Origin: Escherichia fergusonii ATCC 35469
GTDB lineage: Bacteria; Pseudomonadota; Gammaproteobacteria; Enterobacterales; Enterobacteriaceae
Assembly: GCF_000026225.1 (NCBI RefSeq)
Contig: NC_011740.1
Coordinates: 1,364,001 to 1,428,000 of the forward strand
Length of the DNA: 64,000 nt
Direction of reading: 5' to 3'
Position numbers and translations under genes: made by a program. Below the pieces are notes generated by a model that was not told the origin of the DNA, did not search any database, and saw only the letters and a program-made list of their open reading frames with translations. Of this stretch, positions 16,221 through 27,240 are shown one piece after another (the first letter of the stretch is position 1; every line of letters begins with the position of its first letter).

Positions 16221-16979
16221 ATGAAGCTCTTGAAGACAGTTCCTGCCGCAGTTGTGCTGGCGGGGGGCGTGCTTGCGTCAATGTATGCGGCTGCCGATGA
16301 TTCCGTTTTTACTGTCATGGATGATCCTGCGACTGCGCAGAAAACGTTTGAAGGTAATCTCAACGGGGGATACCTAGCGCAGTCAGGAAATACCAAAAGT
16401 TCCTCTCTGACAGCCGACTCCACCATGACCTGGTATGGTAAGACAACAGCGTGGTCTTTATGGGGTAACGCCAGCAACACTTCGTCAAATGATGAGCGTT
16501 CTTCAGAAAAATATGCAGTAGGTGGACGTTCTCGTTATAACTTAACGGATTACGATTATATTTTCGGCCAGGCAAGTTGGCTGACAGACCGTTATAACGG
16601 TTATCGTGAACGCGATGTACTAACGGCGGGTTATGGACGGCAGTTCCTGAACGGCCCGGTTCATAGTTTTCGTTTTGAATTCGGTCCTGGTGTGCGTTAC
16701 GACAAATATACAGATGATTCCAGCGAAACACAGCCGCTGGGTTACGCATCAGGTGCTTATGCATGGCAATTAACAGATAACGCGAAATTCACGCAAGGTA
16801 TTTCTGTTTTTGGCGCGGAAGATACTACGCTCAATTCTGAGAGCGCGTTGAATGTGGCTATTAATGAACACTTTGGACTGAAAGTCGCCTACAACGTGAC
16901 CTGGAACTCTGAACCGCCAGAATCAGCACCGGAGCATACCGACCGCCGCACAGTGGTGTCGTTAGGATATAAAATGTAA
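16221..16979 (+). CDS. ydiY: DUF481 family beta-barrel-like protein YdiY
   Basis: 252-aa secreted protein. The signal peptide is about residues 1-25 (ending SMYAAA|DDS). The mature part is rich in alternating Ser/Thr/Tyr strands and ends in an aromatic-rich strand, DRRTVVSLGYKM. This is the DUF481 family, predicted outer-membrane barrels. K-12 ydiY is reported to be acid-inducible, but its function is unknown. The ribosome site before the ATG is weak. The leader has a terminator-like hairpin. Confidence 0.9.
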   Translation: MKLLKTVPAAVVLAGGVLASMYAAADDSVFTVMDDPATAQKTFEGNLNGGYLAQSGNTKSSSLTADSTMTWYGKTTAWSLWGNASNTSSNDERSSEKYAVGGRSRYNLTDYDYIFGQASWLTDRYNGYRERDVLTAGYGRQFLNGPVHSFRFEFGPGVRYDKYTDDSSETQPLGYASGAYAWQLTDNAKFTQGISVFGAEDTTLNSESALNVAINEHFGLKVAYNVTWNSEPPESAPEHTDRRTVVSLGYKM

Positions 16980-17063
16980 TGATATTGGGGTCAGATGCAA
17001 TAAAAAGAGTCTGGCCCATATTATTTCTCTGAAAAAATCGATTATCGGAAATAAATTCCACTA

Positions 17064-17171
17064 TTAGCTCCAAATCATTGCTGCCCAACTAAGTAACATT
17101 AACGCCCCGCAAATAGATAACAGAACGACAATCATCTTCCAGTGTTTTTTATTAAATCGTTTCGTTGGCAT
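17064..17171 (-). CDS. yniD: Small membrane protein YniD
   Basis: 35-aa ORF reading MPTKRFNKKHWKMIVVLLSI at the start and ending WAAMIWS. A basic N-terminus precedes one transmembrane helix (about residues 13-34). It closely matches my memory of K-12 YniD, a verified small protein of unknown role. It lies between ydiY and thrS on the opposite strand. The K-12 arpB pseudogene from this neighbourhood is not present. Confidence 0.85.
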   Translation of the reverse strand: MPTKRFNKKHWKMIVVLLSICGALMLLSWAAMIWS

Positions 17172-17428
17172 CGTTGGTTTCCATCAAAGTTGGCTTTGTA
17201 TCAGAATAGATAAAAATTAACGTCAGGGGCAGTGAATTGATTTTAAACAAAGTAGGGCAATGATTTCGGCTTTGATCGACGGGCAATGCCGTGTACACTA
17301 TCCAGCGGTATTATCAAAAAGCGGGTGTAGGTCTGGTGTCGCCAACCGGTGCGCTGTGACATATTTCGCAGAGTGAAGCGGGAATCAGCTCATACCTTTT
17401 TGGTAAATTTCTAGATAAATCTTTGTAT

Positions 17429-17449
17429 GTGATCTTGCGTATGGGTCAC
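17429..17449 (+). promoter_or_regulatory. thrS translational operator, anticodon-like arm
   Basis: GTGATC (17429-17434) pairs with GGTCAC (17444-17449) and presents CGT at 17438-17440 in the loop, 31-33 nt before the thrS ATG. This is the known tRNA-Thr-anticodon-like domain through which ThrRS represses its own translation. Further leader structure (about 17310-17400) corresponds to the other operator domains. Confidence 0.8.
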
Positions 17450-17470
17450 CACTGCAAAAAAGGACATAAC

Positions 17471-19399
17471 ATGCCTGTTATTACTCTTCCTGATGGCAGC
17501 CAACGCCATTACGACCACGCTGTAAGCCCCATGGATGTTGCACTGGACATTGGTCCAGGTCTGGCGAAAGCCTGTATCGCAGGGCGCGTTAATGGCGAAC
17601 TGGTTGATGCTTGTGATCTGATTGAAAACGACGCGCAACTGGCGATCATTACCGCAAAAGACGAAGAAGGTCTTGAGATCATTCGTCACTCCTGTGCACA
17701 CCTGTTAGGGCACGCGATTAAACAACTTTGGCCGCACACCAAAATGGCGATCGGCCCGGTGATTGACAACGGTTTCTATTACGACGTTGATCTTGACCGC
17801 ACGTTAACCCAGGAAGATGTCGAAGCACTCGAGAAGCGGATGCATGAGCTTGCTGAGAAAAACTACGACGTCATTAAAAAGAAGGTCAGCTGGCACGAAG
17901 CGCGTGAGACCTTCGTTAAACGCGGTGAGAGCTATAAAGTCTCCATCCTGGACGAAAACATCGCCCATGATGACCAGCCAGGTCTGTACTTCCATGAAGA
18001 ATATGTCGATATGTGCCGTGGTCCGCACGTACCGAACATGCGTTTCTGCCACCATTTCAAATTGATGAAAACGGCAGGGGCCTACTGGCGCGGCGACAGC
18101 AACAACAAAATGTTGCAACGTATTTATGGTACTGCGTGGGCAGATAAAAAAGCCCTCAACGCTTACTTGCAGCGTCTGGAAGAAGCCGCTAAACGCGACC
18201 ACCGTAAAATCGGTAAACAACTCGACCTGTACCATATGCAGGAAGAAGCGCCTGGAATGGTGTTCTGGCATAACGACGGCTGGACAATCTTCCGTGAACT
18301 GGAAGTGTTCGTTCGTACCAAACTGAAAGAGTACCAGTATCAGGAAGTTAAAGGTCCGTTTATGATGGACCGTGTCCTGTGGGAAAAAACCGGTCACTGG
18401 GAAAACTACAAAGATGCGATGTTCACCACCTCTTCTGAGAATCGTGAGTATTGCATTAAGCCAATGAACTGCCCGGGTCACGTGCAGATTTTCAACCAGG
18501 GGCTGAAGTCTTATCGCGACCTGCCGCTGCGTATGGCTGAGTTTGGTAGCTGCCACCGTAATGAGCCTTCAGGTTCTCTGCATGGCCTGATGCGTGTGCG
18601 TGGTTTTACCCAGGATGACGCACATATTTTCTGTACTGAAGAACAAATTCGCGATGAAGTTAACGGATGTATCCGTTTAGTCTATGATATGTACAGCACT
18701 TTTGGCTTCGAGAAGATCGTCGTCAAACTCTCCACTCGTCCTGAAAAACGTATTGGCAGCGACGAAATGTGGGATCGTGCTGAGGCGGACCTGGCGGTTG
18801 CGCTGGAAGAAAACAACATCCCGTTTGAATATCAACTGGGTGAAGGCGCTTTCTACGGTCCGAAAATTGAATTTACCCTGTATGACTGCCTCGATCGTGC
18901 ATGGCAGTGCGGTACGGTACAGCTGGACTTCTCTTTACCTTCTCGTCTGAGCGCTTCTTATGTAGGCGAAGACAATGAACGTAAAGTACCGGTAATGATT
19001 CACCGCGCAATTCTGGGGTCGATGGAACGTTTTATCGGTATCCTGACCGAAGAATTTGCTGGTTTCTTCCCGACCTGGCTTGCGCCAGTTCAGGTAGTTA
19101 TCATGAATATTACCGATTCTCAGTCTGAATACGTTAACGAATTGACGCAAAAACTATCAAATGCGGGCATTCGTGTTAAAGCAGACTTGAGAAATGAGAA
19201 GATTGGCTTTAAAATCCGCGAGCACACTTTGCGTCGCGTCCCATATATGCTGGTCTGTGGTGATAAAGAGGTGGAATCAGGCAAAGTAGCCGTTCGCACC
19301 CGCCGTGGTAAAGACCTGGGAAGCATGGACGTAAATGAAGTGATCGAGAAGCTGCAACAAGAGATTCGCAGCCGCAGTCTTAAACAATTGGAGGAATAA
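17471..19399 (+). CDS. thrS: Threonyl-tRNA synthetase
   Basis: Charges tRNA-Thr. The 642 aa are the standard length. The order is TGS domain (1-62), editing domain with HSCAHLLGHAIK, class II catalytic core (motif 2 FGSCHRNEPSGSLHGLMRVR) and C-terminal anticodon-binding domain. The start is the ATG at 17471 after AAAAAAGGA. An upstream in-frame GTG at 17423 falls inside the operator and is rejected. It is first in the thrS-infC-rpmI-rplT-pheM-pheST-ihfA cluster. Confidence 0.98.
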   Translation: MPVITLPDGSQRHYDHAVSPMDVALDIGPGLAKACIAGRVNGELVDACDLIENDAQLAIITAKDEEGLEIIRHSCAHLLGHAIKQLWPHTKMAIGPVIDNGFYYDVDLDRTLTQEDVEALEKRMHELAEKNYDVIKKKVSWHEARETFVKRGESYKVSILDENIAHDDQPGLYFHEEYVDMCRGPHVPNMRFCHHFKLMKTAGAYWRGDSNNKMLQRIYGTAWADKKALNAYLQRLEEAAKRDHRKIGKQLDLYHMQEEAPGMVFWHNDGWTIFRELEVFVRTKLKEYQYQEVKGPFMMDRVLWEKTGHWENYKDAMFTTSSENREYCIKPMNCPGHVQIFNQGLKSYRDLPLRMAEFGSCHRNEPSGSLHGLMRVRGFTQDDAHIFCTEEQIRDEVNGCIRLVYDMYSTFGFEKIVVKLSTRPEKRIGSDEMWDRAEADLAVALEENNIPFEYQLGEGAFYGPKIEFTLYDCLDRAWQCGTVQLDFSLPSRLSASYVGEDNERKVPVMIHRAILGSMERFIGILTEEFAGFFPTWLAPVQVVIMNITDSQSEYVNELTQKLSNAGIRVKADLRNEKIGFKIREHTLRRVPYMLVCGDKEVESGKVAVRTRRGKDLGSMDVNEVIEKLQQEIRSRSLKQLEE

Positions 19400-19402
19400 G
19401 GT

Positions 19403-19945
<543 letters not shown>

Positions 19946-20017
19946 GGCCTTCAAGTAGCACTGTCTGTGGAGCCTTTGGGCTTCACAGGCTTTGTTCGCC
20001 TTTGTTTCGTTTATTAA

Positions 20018-20239
<222 letters not shown>

Positions 20240-20264
20240 GCCGTTAACGTTTTTAACTTTTTAA

Positions 20265-20648
<384 letters not shown>

Positions 20649-20658
20649 GCCAGTTGAA

Positions 20659-20683
20659 AGAGGGAGCTAGTCTCCCTCTTTTC
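20659..20683 (+). terminator. rplT terminator
   Basis: AGAGGGAG (20659-20666) pairs with CTCCCTCT (20672-20679) around CTAGT, followed by TTTT. It separates the ribosomal-protein genes from the pheM-controlled unit. Confidence 0.9.
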
Positions 20684-20770
20684 GTTTCAACGCCATCAAA
20701 ACATTGACTTTTATCGCTATAGCCTTTTCAATAAAGGTCTTTTAAAGAGTACCAAAAGGTAACGCAAGCA

Positions 20771-20815
20771 ATGAATGCTGCTATTTTCCGCTTCTTTTTT
20801 TACTTTAGCACCTGA
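20771..20815 (+). CDS. pheM: pheST attenuation leader peptide
   Basis: 14-codon ORF reading [14 protein letters not shown] with five Phe codons in a short run. Ribosome stalling on these codons when charged tRNA-Phe is low prevents formation of the downstream terminator. The sequence is the same as I recall for K-12 PheM. Confidence 0.96.
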
Positions 20816-20864
20816 CTCCAGGAGGCTAGCGCGTGAGAAGAGAAACGGAAAACAGCGCCTGAAA

Positions 20865-20888
20865 GCCTCCCAGTGGAGGCTTTTTTTG
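20865..20888 (+). terminator. pheST attenuator terminator
   Basis: AGCCTCC (20865-20871) pairs with GGAGGCT (20876-20882) around CAGT, then a T-run. GGAGGCTAG at about 20822 in the leader can pair with the left arm as the anti-terminator. This is the classical attenuator between pheM and pheS. Confidence 0.93.
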
Positions 20889-20914
20889 TATGCGCGTTTT
20901 GAAAAATAAAAAGT

Positions 20915-21060
20915 CTGTCTCATCATGCGTAATTGTCGCAGCCAGTCTGGACACGGCCAGCGCGGAGAAACCGGAGCGTACTTAAGTACGTGAGGATTTC
21001 GAGCACTGCCCGGGACCAAAATGGCAAGTAAAATAGCCTGATGGGATAGGCTCTAAGTCC
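20915..21060 (+). repeat. Structured interspersed-type element before pheS
   Basis: About 145 bp between the attenuator and pheS. It contains the perfect palindrome CGTACTTAAGTACG at 20977-20990, flanked by GGAG and GAGGATTTCGAGC and followed by GCCCGGGACC...ATGGCAAGTAAAATAGCC. The layout recalls an ERIC/IRU element but the sequence differs. I believe K-12 has much the same sequence here. It would be part of the pheS mRNA leader. Confidence 0.45.
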
Positions 21061-21098
21061 AACGAACCAGTGTCACCACTGACACAATGAGGAAAACC

Positions 21099-22082
21099 AT
21101 GTCACATCTCGCAGAACTGGTTGCCAGTGCGAAGGCGGCCATTAGCCAGGCGTCAGATGTTGCCGCGTTAGACAATGTGCGCGTCGAATATTTGGGTAAA
21201 AAAGGGCACTTAACCCTTCAGATGACGACCCTGCGTGAGCTGCCGCCAGAAGAACGCCCGGCAGCCGGTGCGGTTATCAACGAAGCGAAAGAGCAGGTTC
21301 AGCAGGCGCTGAATGCACGTAAAGCGGAACTGGAAAGCGCAGCGCTGAATGCGCGTCTGGCTGCGGAAACGATTGATGTCTCCCTGCCGGGTCGTCGTAT
21401 TGAAAACGGCGGTCTGCATCCGGTGACCCGTACCATCGACCGTATCGAAAGTTTCTTCGGTGAGCTTGGCTTTACCGTGGCAACCGGGCCGGAAATCGAA
21501 GACGATTATCATAACTTCGATGCTCTGAACATTCCTGGTCACCACCCGGCGCGCGCTGACCACGACACTTTCTGGTTTGACGCTACCCGCCTGCTGCGTA
21601 CCCAGACCTCTGGCGTACAGATCCGCACCATGAAAGCTCAGCAGCCACCGATTCGTATCATCGCGCCTGGCCGCGTTTATCGTAACGACTACGACCAGAC
21701 TCATACGCCGATGTTCCATCAGATGGAAGGTCTGATTGTTGATACCAACATCAGCTTTACCAATCTTAAAGGCACGCTGCACGACTTCCTGCGTAACTTC
21801 TTTGAAGAAGATTTGCAGATCCGCTTCCGTCCTTCCTACTTCCCGTTCACCGAACCGTCTGCGGAAGTAGACGTCATGGGTAAAAACGGTAAATGGCTGG
21901 AAGTACTGGGCTGCGGGATGGTGCATCCGAACGTGCTGCGTAATGTTGGCATCGACCCGGAAGTTTACTCTGGTTTCGCCTTCGGGATGGGGATGGAGCG
22001 TCTGACCATGTTGCGTTACGGCGTCACCGACCTGCGTTCATTCTTCGAAAACGATCTGCGTTTCCTCAAACAGTTTAAATAA
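21099..22082 (+). CDS. pheS: Phenylalanyl-tRNA synthetase alpha subunit
   Basis: Catalytic subunit of the alpha2-beta2 enzyme that charges tRNA-Phe. It has 327 aa. An N-terminal coiled coil is followed by a class II core with [19 protein letters not shown], the Phe-binding loop [20 protein letters not shown] and motif 3 [14 protein letters not shown]. The start at 21099 follows AATGAGGAAAACC. The frame extends to 21087, but those four codons are not conserved. Confidence 0.98.
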
Positions 22083-22096
22083 GGCAGGAATAGATT

Positions 22097-24484
22097 ATGA
22101 AATTCAGTGAACTGTGGTTACGCGAATGGGTGAACCCGGCGATTGATAGCGATGCGCTGGCAAATCAAATCACCATGGCGGGCCTGGAAGTAGACGGTGT
22201 AGAACCGGTTGCCGGTAGCTTCCACGGCGTGGTCGTTGGTGAAGTGGTTGAGTGTGCTCAGCATCCGAACGCTGACAAACTGCGTGTGACAAAAGTAAAT
22301 GTCGGCAGCGATCGCCTGCTGGACATCGTCTGCGGTGCGCCAAACTGCCGTCAGGGCCTGCGTGTGGCGGTAGCGACTATTGGTGCTGTTCTGCCGGGTG
22401 ATTTCAAAATTAAAGCGGCGAAACTGCGTGGCGAACCGTCTGAAGGGATGCTGTGCTCCTTTTCTGAGCTGGGAATTTCTGACGATCACAGCGGCATTAT
22501 CGAACTGCCAGCGGATGCGCCGATTGGCACCGATATCCGCGAATACCTGAAACTCGATGACAACACCATCGAAATTAGCGTAACGCCAAACCGTGCCGAT
22601 TGCTTAGGCATTATCGGCGTGGCGCGTGATGTTGCCGTGCTGAACCAGCTGCCGCTGGTTGAACCGGAAATCGTTCCGGTTGGTGCGACCATCGACGACA
22701 CGCTGCCGATTGCAGTAGAAGCGCCGGAAGCCTGCCCGCGTTATCTTGGCCGTGTGGTAAAAGGCATTAACGTTAAAGCGCCAACTCCGCTGTGGATGAA
22801 AGAAAAACTGCGTCGTTGCGGGATCCGTTCTATCGATGCAGTTGTTGACGTCACCAACTATGTGCTGCTCGAACTGGGCCAGCCGATGCACGCTTTCGAT
22901 AAAGATCGCATTGAAGGCGGCATTGTGGTGCGGATGGCGAAAGAGGGCGAAACGCTGGTACTGCTCGACGGTACCGAAGCGAAGCTGAACGCTGACACCC
23001 TGGTCATCGCCGACCACAACAAGGCGCTGGCGATGGGCGGCATCTTCGGTGGCGAGCACTCTGGCGTGAACGAAGAAACGCAAAACGTTCTGCTGGAATG
23101 CGCTTTCTTCAGCCCGCTGTCTATCACCGGTCGTGCTCGTCGCCATGGCCTGCATACCGATGCGTCTCACCGTTACGAGCGTGGTGTTGATCCGGCACTG
23201 CAGCACAAAGCGATGGAACGTGCGACCCGTCTGCTGATCGACATCTGCGGTGGTGAAGCAGGTCCTGTAATTGATATCACCAACGAAGCAACGCTGCCGA
23301 AGCGTGCAACTATCACTTTACGTCGCAGCAAACTGGATCGCCTGATCGGCCATCATATTGCCGATGAGCAGGTGACTGACATTCTGCGTCGTCTCGGCTG
23401 CGAAGTGACCGAAGGCAAAGACGAGTGGCAGGCAGTTGCGCCGAGCTGGCGTTTCGACATGGAGATTGAAGAAGATCTGGTCGAAGAAGTTGCACGTGTT
23501 TACGGCTACAACAATATTCCTGATGAGCCAGTACAGGCAAGCCTGATTATGGGCACTCACCGTGAAGCTGACCTGTCGCTCAAGCGCGTTAAAACGTTGC
23601 TCAACGACAAAGGCTATCAGGAAGTGATCACCTATAGCTTCGTTGATCCGAAAGTGCAGCAGATGATCCATCCAGGCGTTGAAGCCTTACTGCTGCCAAG
23701 CCCGATTTCCGTTGAAATGTCGGCAATGCGTCTTTCTCTGTGGACCGGCCTGCTGGCAACCGTGGTGTACAACCAGAACCGTCAGCAAAACCGCGTACGC
23801 ATTTTTGAAAGCGGTCTGCGTTTCGTACCAGATACCCAGGCACCGTTGGGCATTCGTCAGGATCTGATGTTAGCCGGTGTGATTTGCGGTAACCGTTACG
23901 AAGAGCACTGGAACCTGGCAAAAGAGACTGTTGATTTCTATGATTTGAAAGGCGATCTTGAATCCATTCTCGACCTTACCGGTAAACTGGCTGATGTTGA
24001 ATTCCGTGCAGAAGCGAATCCGGCACTGCATCCGGGACAATCCGCAGCGATTTATCTGAAAGGTGAACGTATTGGTTTTGTTGGGGTTGTTCATCCTGAA
24101 CTGGAACGTAAACTGGATCTTAACGGTCGCACTCTGGTGTTCGAACTGGAGTGGAACAAGCTCGCAGACCGCGTGGTGCCTCAGGCGCGCGAGATTTCTC
24201 GCTTCCCGGCGAACCGTCGTGATATCGCAGTAGTGGTCGCAGAAAACGTTCCCGCAGCGGATATTTTATCCGAATGTAAGAAAGTTGGCGTAAATCAGGT
24301 AGTTGGCGTAAACTTATTTGACGTGTACCGCGGTAAGGGTGTTGCGGAGGGGTATAAGAGCCTCGCCATAAGCCTGATCCTGCAAGATACCAGCCGTACA
24401 CTCGAAGAAGAGGAGATTGCCGCTACCGTCGCCAAATGTGTAGAGGCATTAAAAGAGCGATTCCAGGCATCATTGAGGGATTGA
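22097..24484 (+). CDS. pheT: Phenylalanyl-tRNA synthetase beta subunit
   Basis: 795-aa beta subunit that binds tRNA, edits Tyr-tRNA-Phe and completes PheRS. The order is N-terminal tRNA-binding OB domain (about 39-148, [17 protein letters not shown]), B3/B4 editing domain ([14 protein letters not shown] onward), B5 DNA-binding-like domain, inactive synthetase-like core and C-terminal FDX-ACB domain ([14 protein letters not shown]). It starts 14 bp after pheS and ends 4 bp before ihfA. Confidence 0.98.
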
Positions 24485-24488
24485 ACCT

Positions 24489-24788
24489 ATGGCGCTTACA
24501 AAAGCTGAAATGTCAGAATATCTGTTTGATAAGCTTGGGCTTAGCAAGCGGGATGCCAAAGAACTGGTTGAACTGTTTTTCGAAGAGATCCGTCGCGCTC
24601 TGGAAAACGGTGAGCAGGTGAAACTCTCTGGTTTTGGTAACTTCGATCTGCGTGATAAGAATCAACGCCCGGGACGTAACCCGAAAACGGGCGAAGATAT
24701 TCCCATTACAGCACGGCGCGTGGTGACTTTCAGACCAGGGCAGAAGTTAAAAAGCCGGGTCGAAAACGCCTCGCCTAAAGACGAGTAA
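24489..24788 (+). CDS. ihfA: Integration host factor alpha subunit
   Basis: 99-aa DNA-bending protein that pairs with IhfB and shapes promoters, origins and recombination sites. The beta-arm [18 protein letters not shown] includes the Pro that intercalates between bases. The N-terminal dimer helices start [20 protein letters not shown]. It is the last gene of the pheST operon and is followed by a strong terminator. K-12 also has an ihfA promoter within pheT. Confidence 0.98.
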
Positions 24789-24801
24789 TCTGATCTAACT
24801 A

Positions 24802-24829
24802 AAAAGGCCGCTTTGCGGCCTTTTTTCTT
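24802..24829 (+). terminator. ihfA operon terminator
   Basis: AAGGCCGC (24804-24811) pairs with GCGGCCTT (24815-24822) around TTT, with a T-run. Strong intrinsic terminator. Confidence 0.95.
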
Positions 24830-24888
24830 TTCACTCTTGAAGAGTCACCGTAAAATCAACGCCATCACTCTTCAGCTGAATGGATACT

Positions 24889-25869
24889 ATGCTGACATTT
24901 GCCCGCCAACAACAGCGAAAAAACATTCGCTGGCTCTTTTGTCTGTCAGCATTGATGCTGCTGACGCTTGTCTTAAGTCTTTGCGCAGGTGAACAATGGA
25001 TTTTACCCGCTGACTGGTTTTCTCCTCAGGGTGAGCTTTTCGTCTGGCAAATTCGTCTGCCACGTACGCTGGCAGTACTACTGGTCGGCGCGGCCCTGGC
25101 GTTGTCCGGTGCCGTAATGCAAGCACTTTTCGAAAATCCACTGGCAGAGCCTGGCTTACTCGGCGTCTCTAATGGTGCAGGAGTAGGTCTTATTGCTGCT
25201 GTATTCTTAGGGCAGGGGCAATTGCCCGGTTGGGCATTAGGATTGTGTGCGATTGCGGGAGCTTTAATAATTACTTTGATTCTTCTGCGTTTTGCCCGCC
25301 GTCATCTCTCCACAAGTCGCCTTTTATTAGCAGGCGTAGCTTTGGGAATCATATGCAGCGCTATGATGACCTGGGCAATCTATTTCTCAACGTCATTCGA
25401 TTTACGCCAGCTAATGTACTGGATGATGGGCGGGTTTGGCGGCGTAAACTGGCAACAAGCCTGGTTAATGGTAGCGCTTATACCGGTGTTACTGTGGATC
25501 TGTTGCCAGTCACAGGCAATGAATATGCTGGCACTGGGGGAAACTTCTGCACGTCAATTGGGATTACCTTTGTGGTTCTGGCGTAACGTGCTGGTGGTAG
25601 CTACGGGATGGATGGTAGGTGTGAGTGTAGCACTGGCGGGGGCAATTGGTTTTATCGGCCTTGTGATCCCTCATATTTTACGTTTATGCGGGTTAACAGA
25701 TCATCGGATGTTATTACCTGGCTGTGCGCTGGCAGGAGCAATTGCATTATTGCTGGCAGACGTTGTCGCACGAGTTGCGCTTGTCGCCGCAGAATTACCG
25801 ATTGGTGTAGTGACGGCTACGCTGGGCGCTCCAGTTTTCATTTGGTTATTGCTGAAAAGTCGGGCGTAA
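24889..25869 (+). CDS. btuC: Vitamin B12 ABC transporter permease
   Basis: Inner-membrane subunit of BtuCD-F, which imports cobalamin from the periplasm. It has 326 aa with about ten helices. The FecCD-family features [19 protein letters not shown] and [18 protein letters not shown] (the coupling region that contacts BtuD) are present. The start at 24889 matches the family, and an earlier ATG at 24880 adds three residues. btuD follows after 3 bp, and btuE, which K-12 has between them, is missing. Confidence 0.97.
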
Positions 25870-25872
25870 GAT

Positions 25873-26622
25873 ATGACGCAATTAATGCTATTAGAAGATG
25901 TTGCCGAGTCTCACCGCCTGGGGCCGCTTTCTGGTGAAATTCGTGCAGGTGAAATCCTCCATCTTGTTGGACCAAATGGTGCCGGGAAAAGTACTTTACT
26001 GGCACGGATGGCAGGTTTGACTACGGGTCCTGGTCGTGTTTATTTCGCCGGTTCTGTACTGGAATCCTGGTCAGCTACAAAGCTGGCACTGCATCGGGCT
26101 TACCTTGCCCAGCAACAAAATCCACCTTTTGCAATGCCTGTCTGGCATTTTTTATCTCTACATCAGCCAGATAAGACACGCACTGACTTACTCACCAAAA
26201 TGGCTGAATCGTTAGGATTAGCGGATAAACTTGAACGTCCGGCTAATCAACTCTCGGGCGGCGAGTGGCAACGCGTGCGCCTGGCCGCGGTTGTGCTACA
26301 AATTGACCCGAAATCGAATCCACACGGTCAGTTGTTATTGCTAGACGAACCGATGAATAGTCTCGATGTCGCACAACAAAACGCGCTGGATCGCATATTG
26401 AGTCATCTTTGTCAGCAGGGTATCGCTGTGGTGATGAGTAGTCACGATCTCAACCACACGCTACACCATGCTCACAGGGCATGGCTGCTAAAACAAGGCA
26501 AACTTCTGGCTGGTGGCCCACGGGAAGATGTGTTGACGCCACCTAATCTGGCATTAGCGTATGGCTTAAATTTCCGTCGCCTTGATATAGAAGGGCATCG
26601 AATGCTCATCTCTACCAGTTAA
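25873..26622 (+). CDS. btuD: Vitamin B12 ABC transporter ATP-binding protein
   Basis: ATPase that powers cobalamin import with BtuC. It has 249 aa. The Walker A motif is GPNGAGKST (about residues 34-42), the signature is LSGGEWQRVRLAA, the Walker B motif is LLLLDEPMNSLD and the switch histidine is in SSHDLNH. It starts 3 bp after the btuC stop, so translation is probably coupled. Confidence 0.97.
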   Translation: MTQLMLLEDVAESHRLGPLSGEIRAGEILHLVGPNGAGKSTLLARMAGLTTGPGRVYFAGSVLESWSATKLALHRAYLAQQQNPPFAMPVWHFLSLHQPDKTRTDLLTKMAESLGLADKLERPANQLSGGEWQRVRLAAVVLQIDPKSNPHGQLLLLDEPMNSLDVAQQNALDRILSHLCQQGIAVVMSSHDLNHTLHHAHRAWLLKQGKLLAGGPREDVLTPPNLALAYGLNFRRLDIEGHRMLISTS

Positions 26623-26699
26623 TTGAGCCATGACCTTGAAAAACGGCTAAAAACGACGCTAAATTATCTGAAGAATAAAAAAACAGAGGATTGTTCTGA

Positions 26700-27164
26700 A
26701 TGCGATTATGCCTTCTTTTTATTGCCACTTTGTTGCTGGCTGGCTGCGGTCACCACCGTGCGCCACCACCAAATGCCAGACTTTCCGATTCCATTACAGT
26801 TATTGCCGGATTAAATGATCAATTGCAGTCCTGGCGGGGAACACCTTACCGCTACGGTGGTATGAGCCGTCATGGTGTTGATTGCTCAGGTTTTGTACTG
26901 GTTACTATGCGTGATCGTTTTGAACTGCAGCTGCCACGAGAAACTCGTGAGCAGGCGCAGATTGGTACGCAAATCGATAAAGAAGAATTGTTACCGGGCG
27001 ATTTGGTTTTTTTCAAAACCGGTTCCGGGCAGAATGGCCTGCATGTCGGCATCTATGACACCAACAACCAATTTATTCATGCATCTACCAGTAAAGGTGT
27101 GATGCGCTCTTCGCTGGATAACGTTTACTGGCAAAAAAACTTCTGGCAGGCGAGAAGAATTTAA
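26700..27164 (+). CDS. nlpC: Lipoprotein NlpC, NlpC/P60 peptidase
   Basis: Founder of the NlpC/P60 family of peptidoglycan-cleaving cysteine peptidases. It has 154 aa. The lipobox is LLAGC with lipidated Cys16. The catalytic Cys is in GVDCSGFV, the His in GLHVGIY, and a polar residue in FIHAST completes the site. Periplasmic, presumably outer membrane-anchored. Its exact substrate in E. coli is not settled. It lies 77 bp after btuD and is probably co-transcribed. Confidence 0.95.
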   Translation: MRLCLLFIATLLLAGCGHHRAPPPNARLSDSITVIAGLNDQLQSWRGTPYRYGGMSRHGVDCSGFVLVTMRDRFELQLPRETREQAQIGTQIDKEELLPGDLVFFKTGSGQNGLHVGIYDTNNQFIHASTSKGVMRSSLDNVYWQKNFWQARRI

Positions 27165-27178
27165 TCGAACGACTTACT

Positions 27179-27205
27179 GCCGTTGTGACACTTTGGCACA
27201 ACGGC
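27179..27205 (+). terminator. nlpC terminator hairpin
   Basis: GCCGTTGTG (27179-27187) pairs with CACAACGGC (27197-27205), a perfect 9-bp stem, followed by TTCGCCTTTT. It ends the btuC-btuD-nlpC unit. Confidence 0.75.
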
Positions 27206-27240
27206 TTCGCCTTTTCATCTCCGCTCAATGGATGTAAAAA

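Noticed and set aside
17804..18556. A 250-codon frame antisense to thrS
   Set aside because: Shadow of a highly expressed gene, with no ribosome site or family resemblance.
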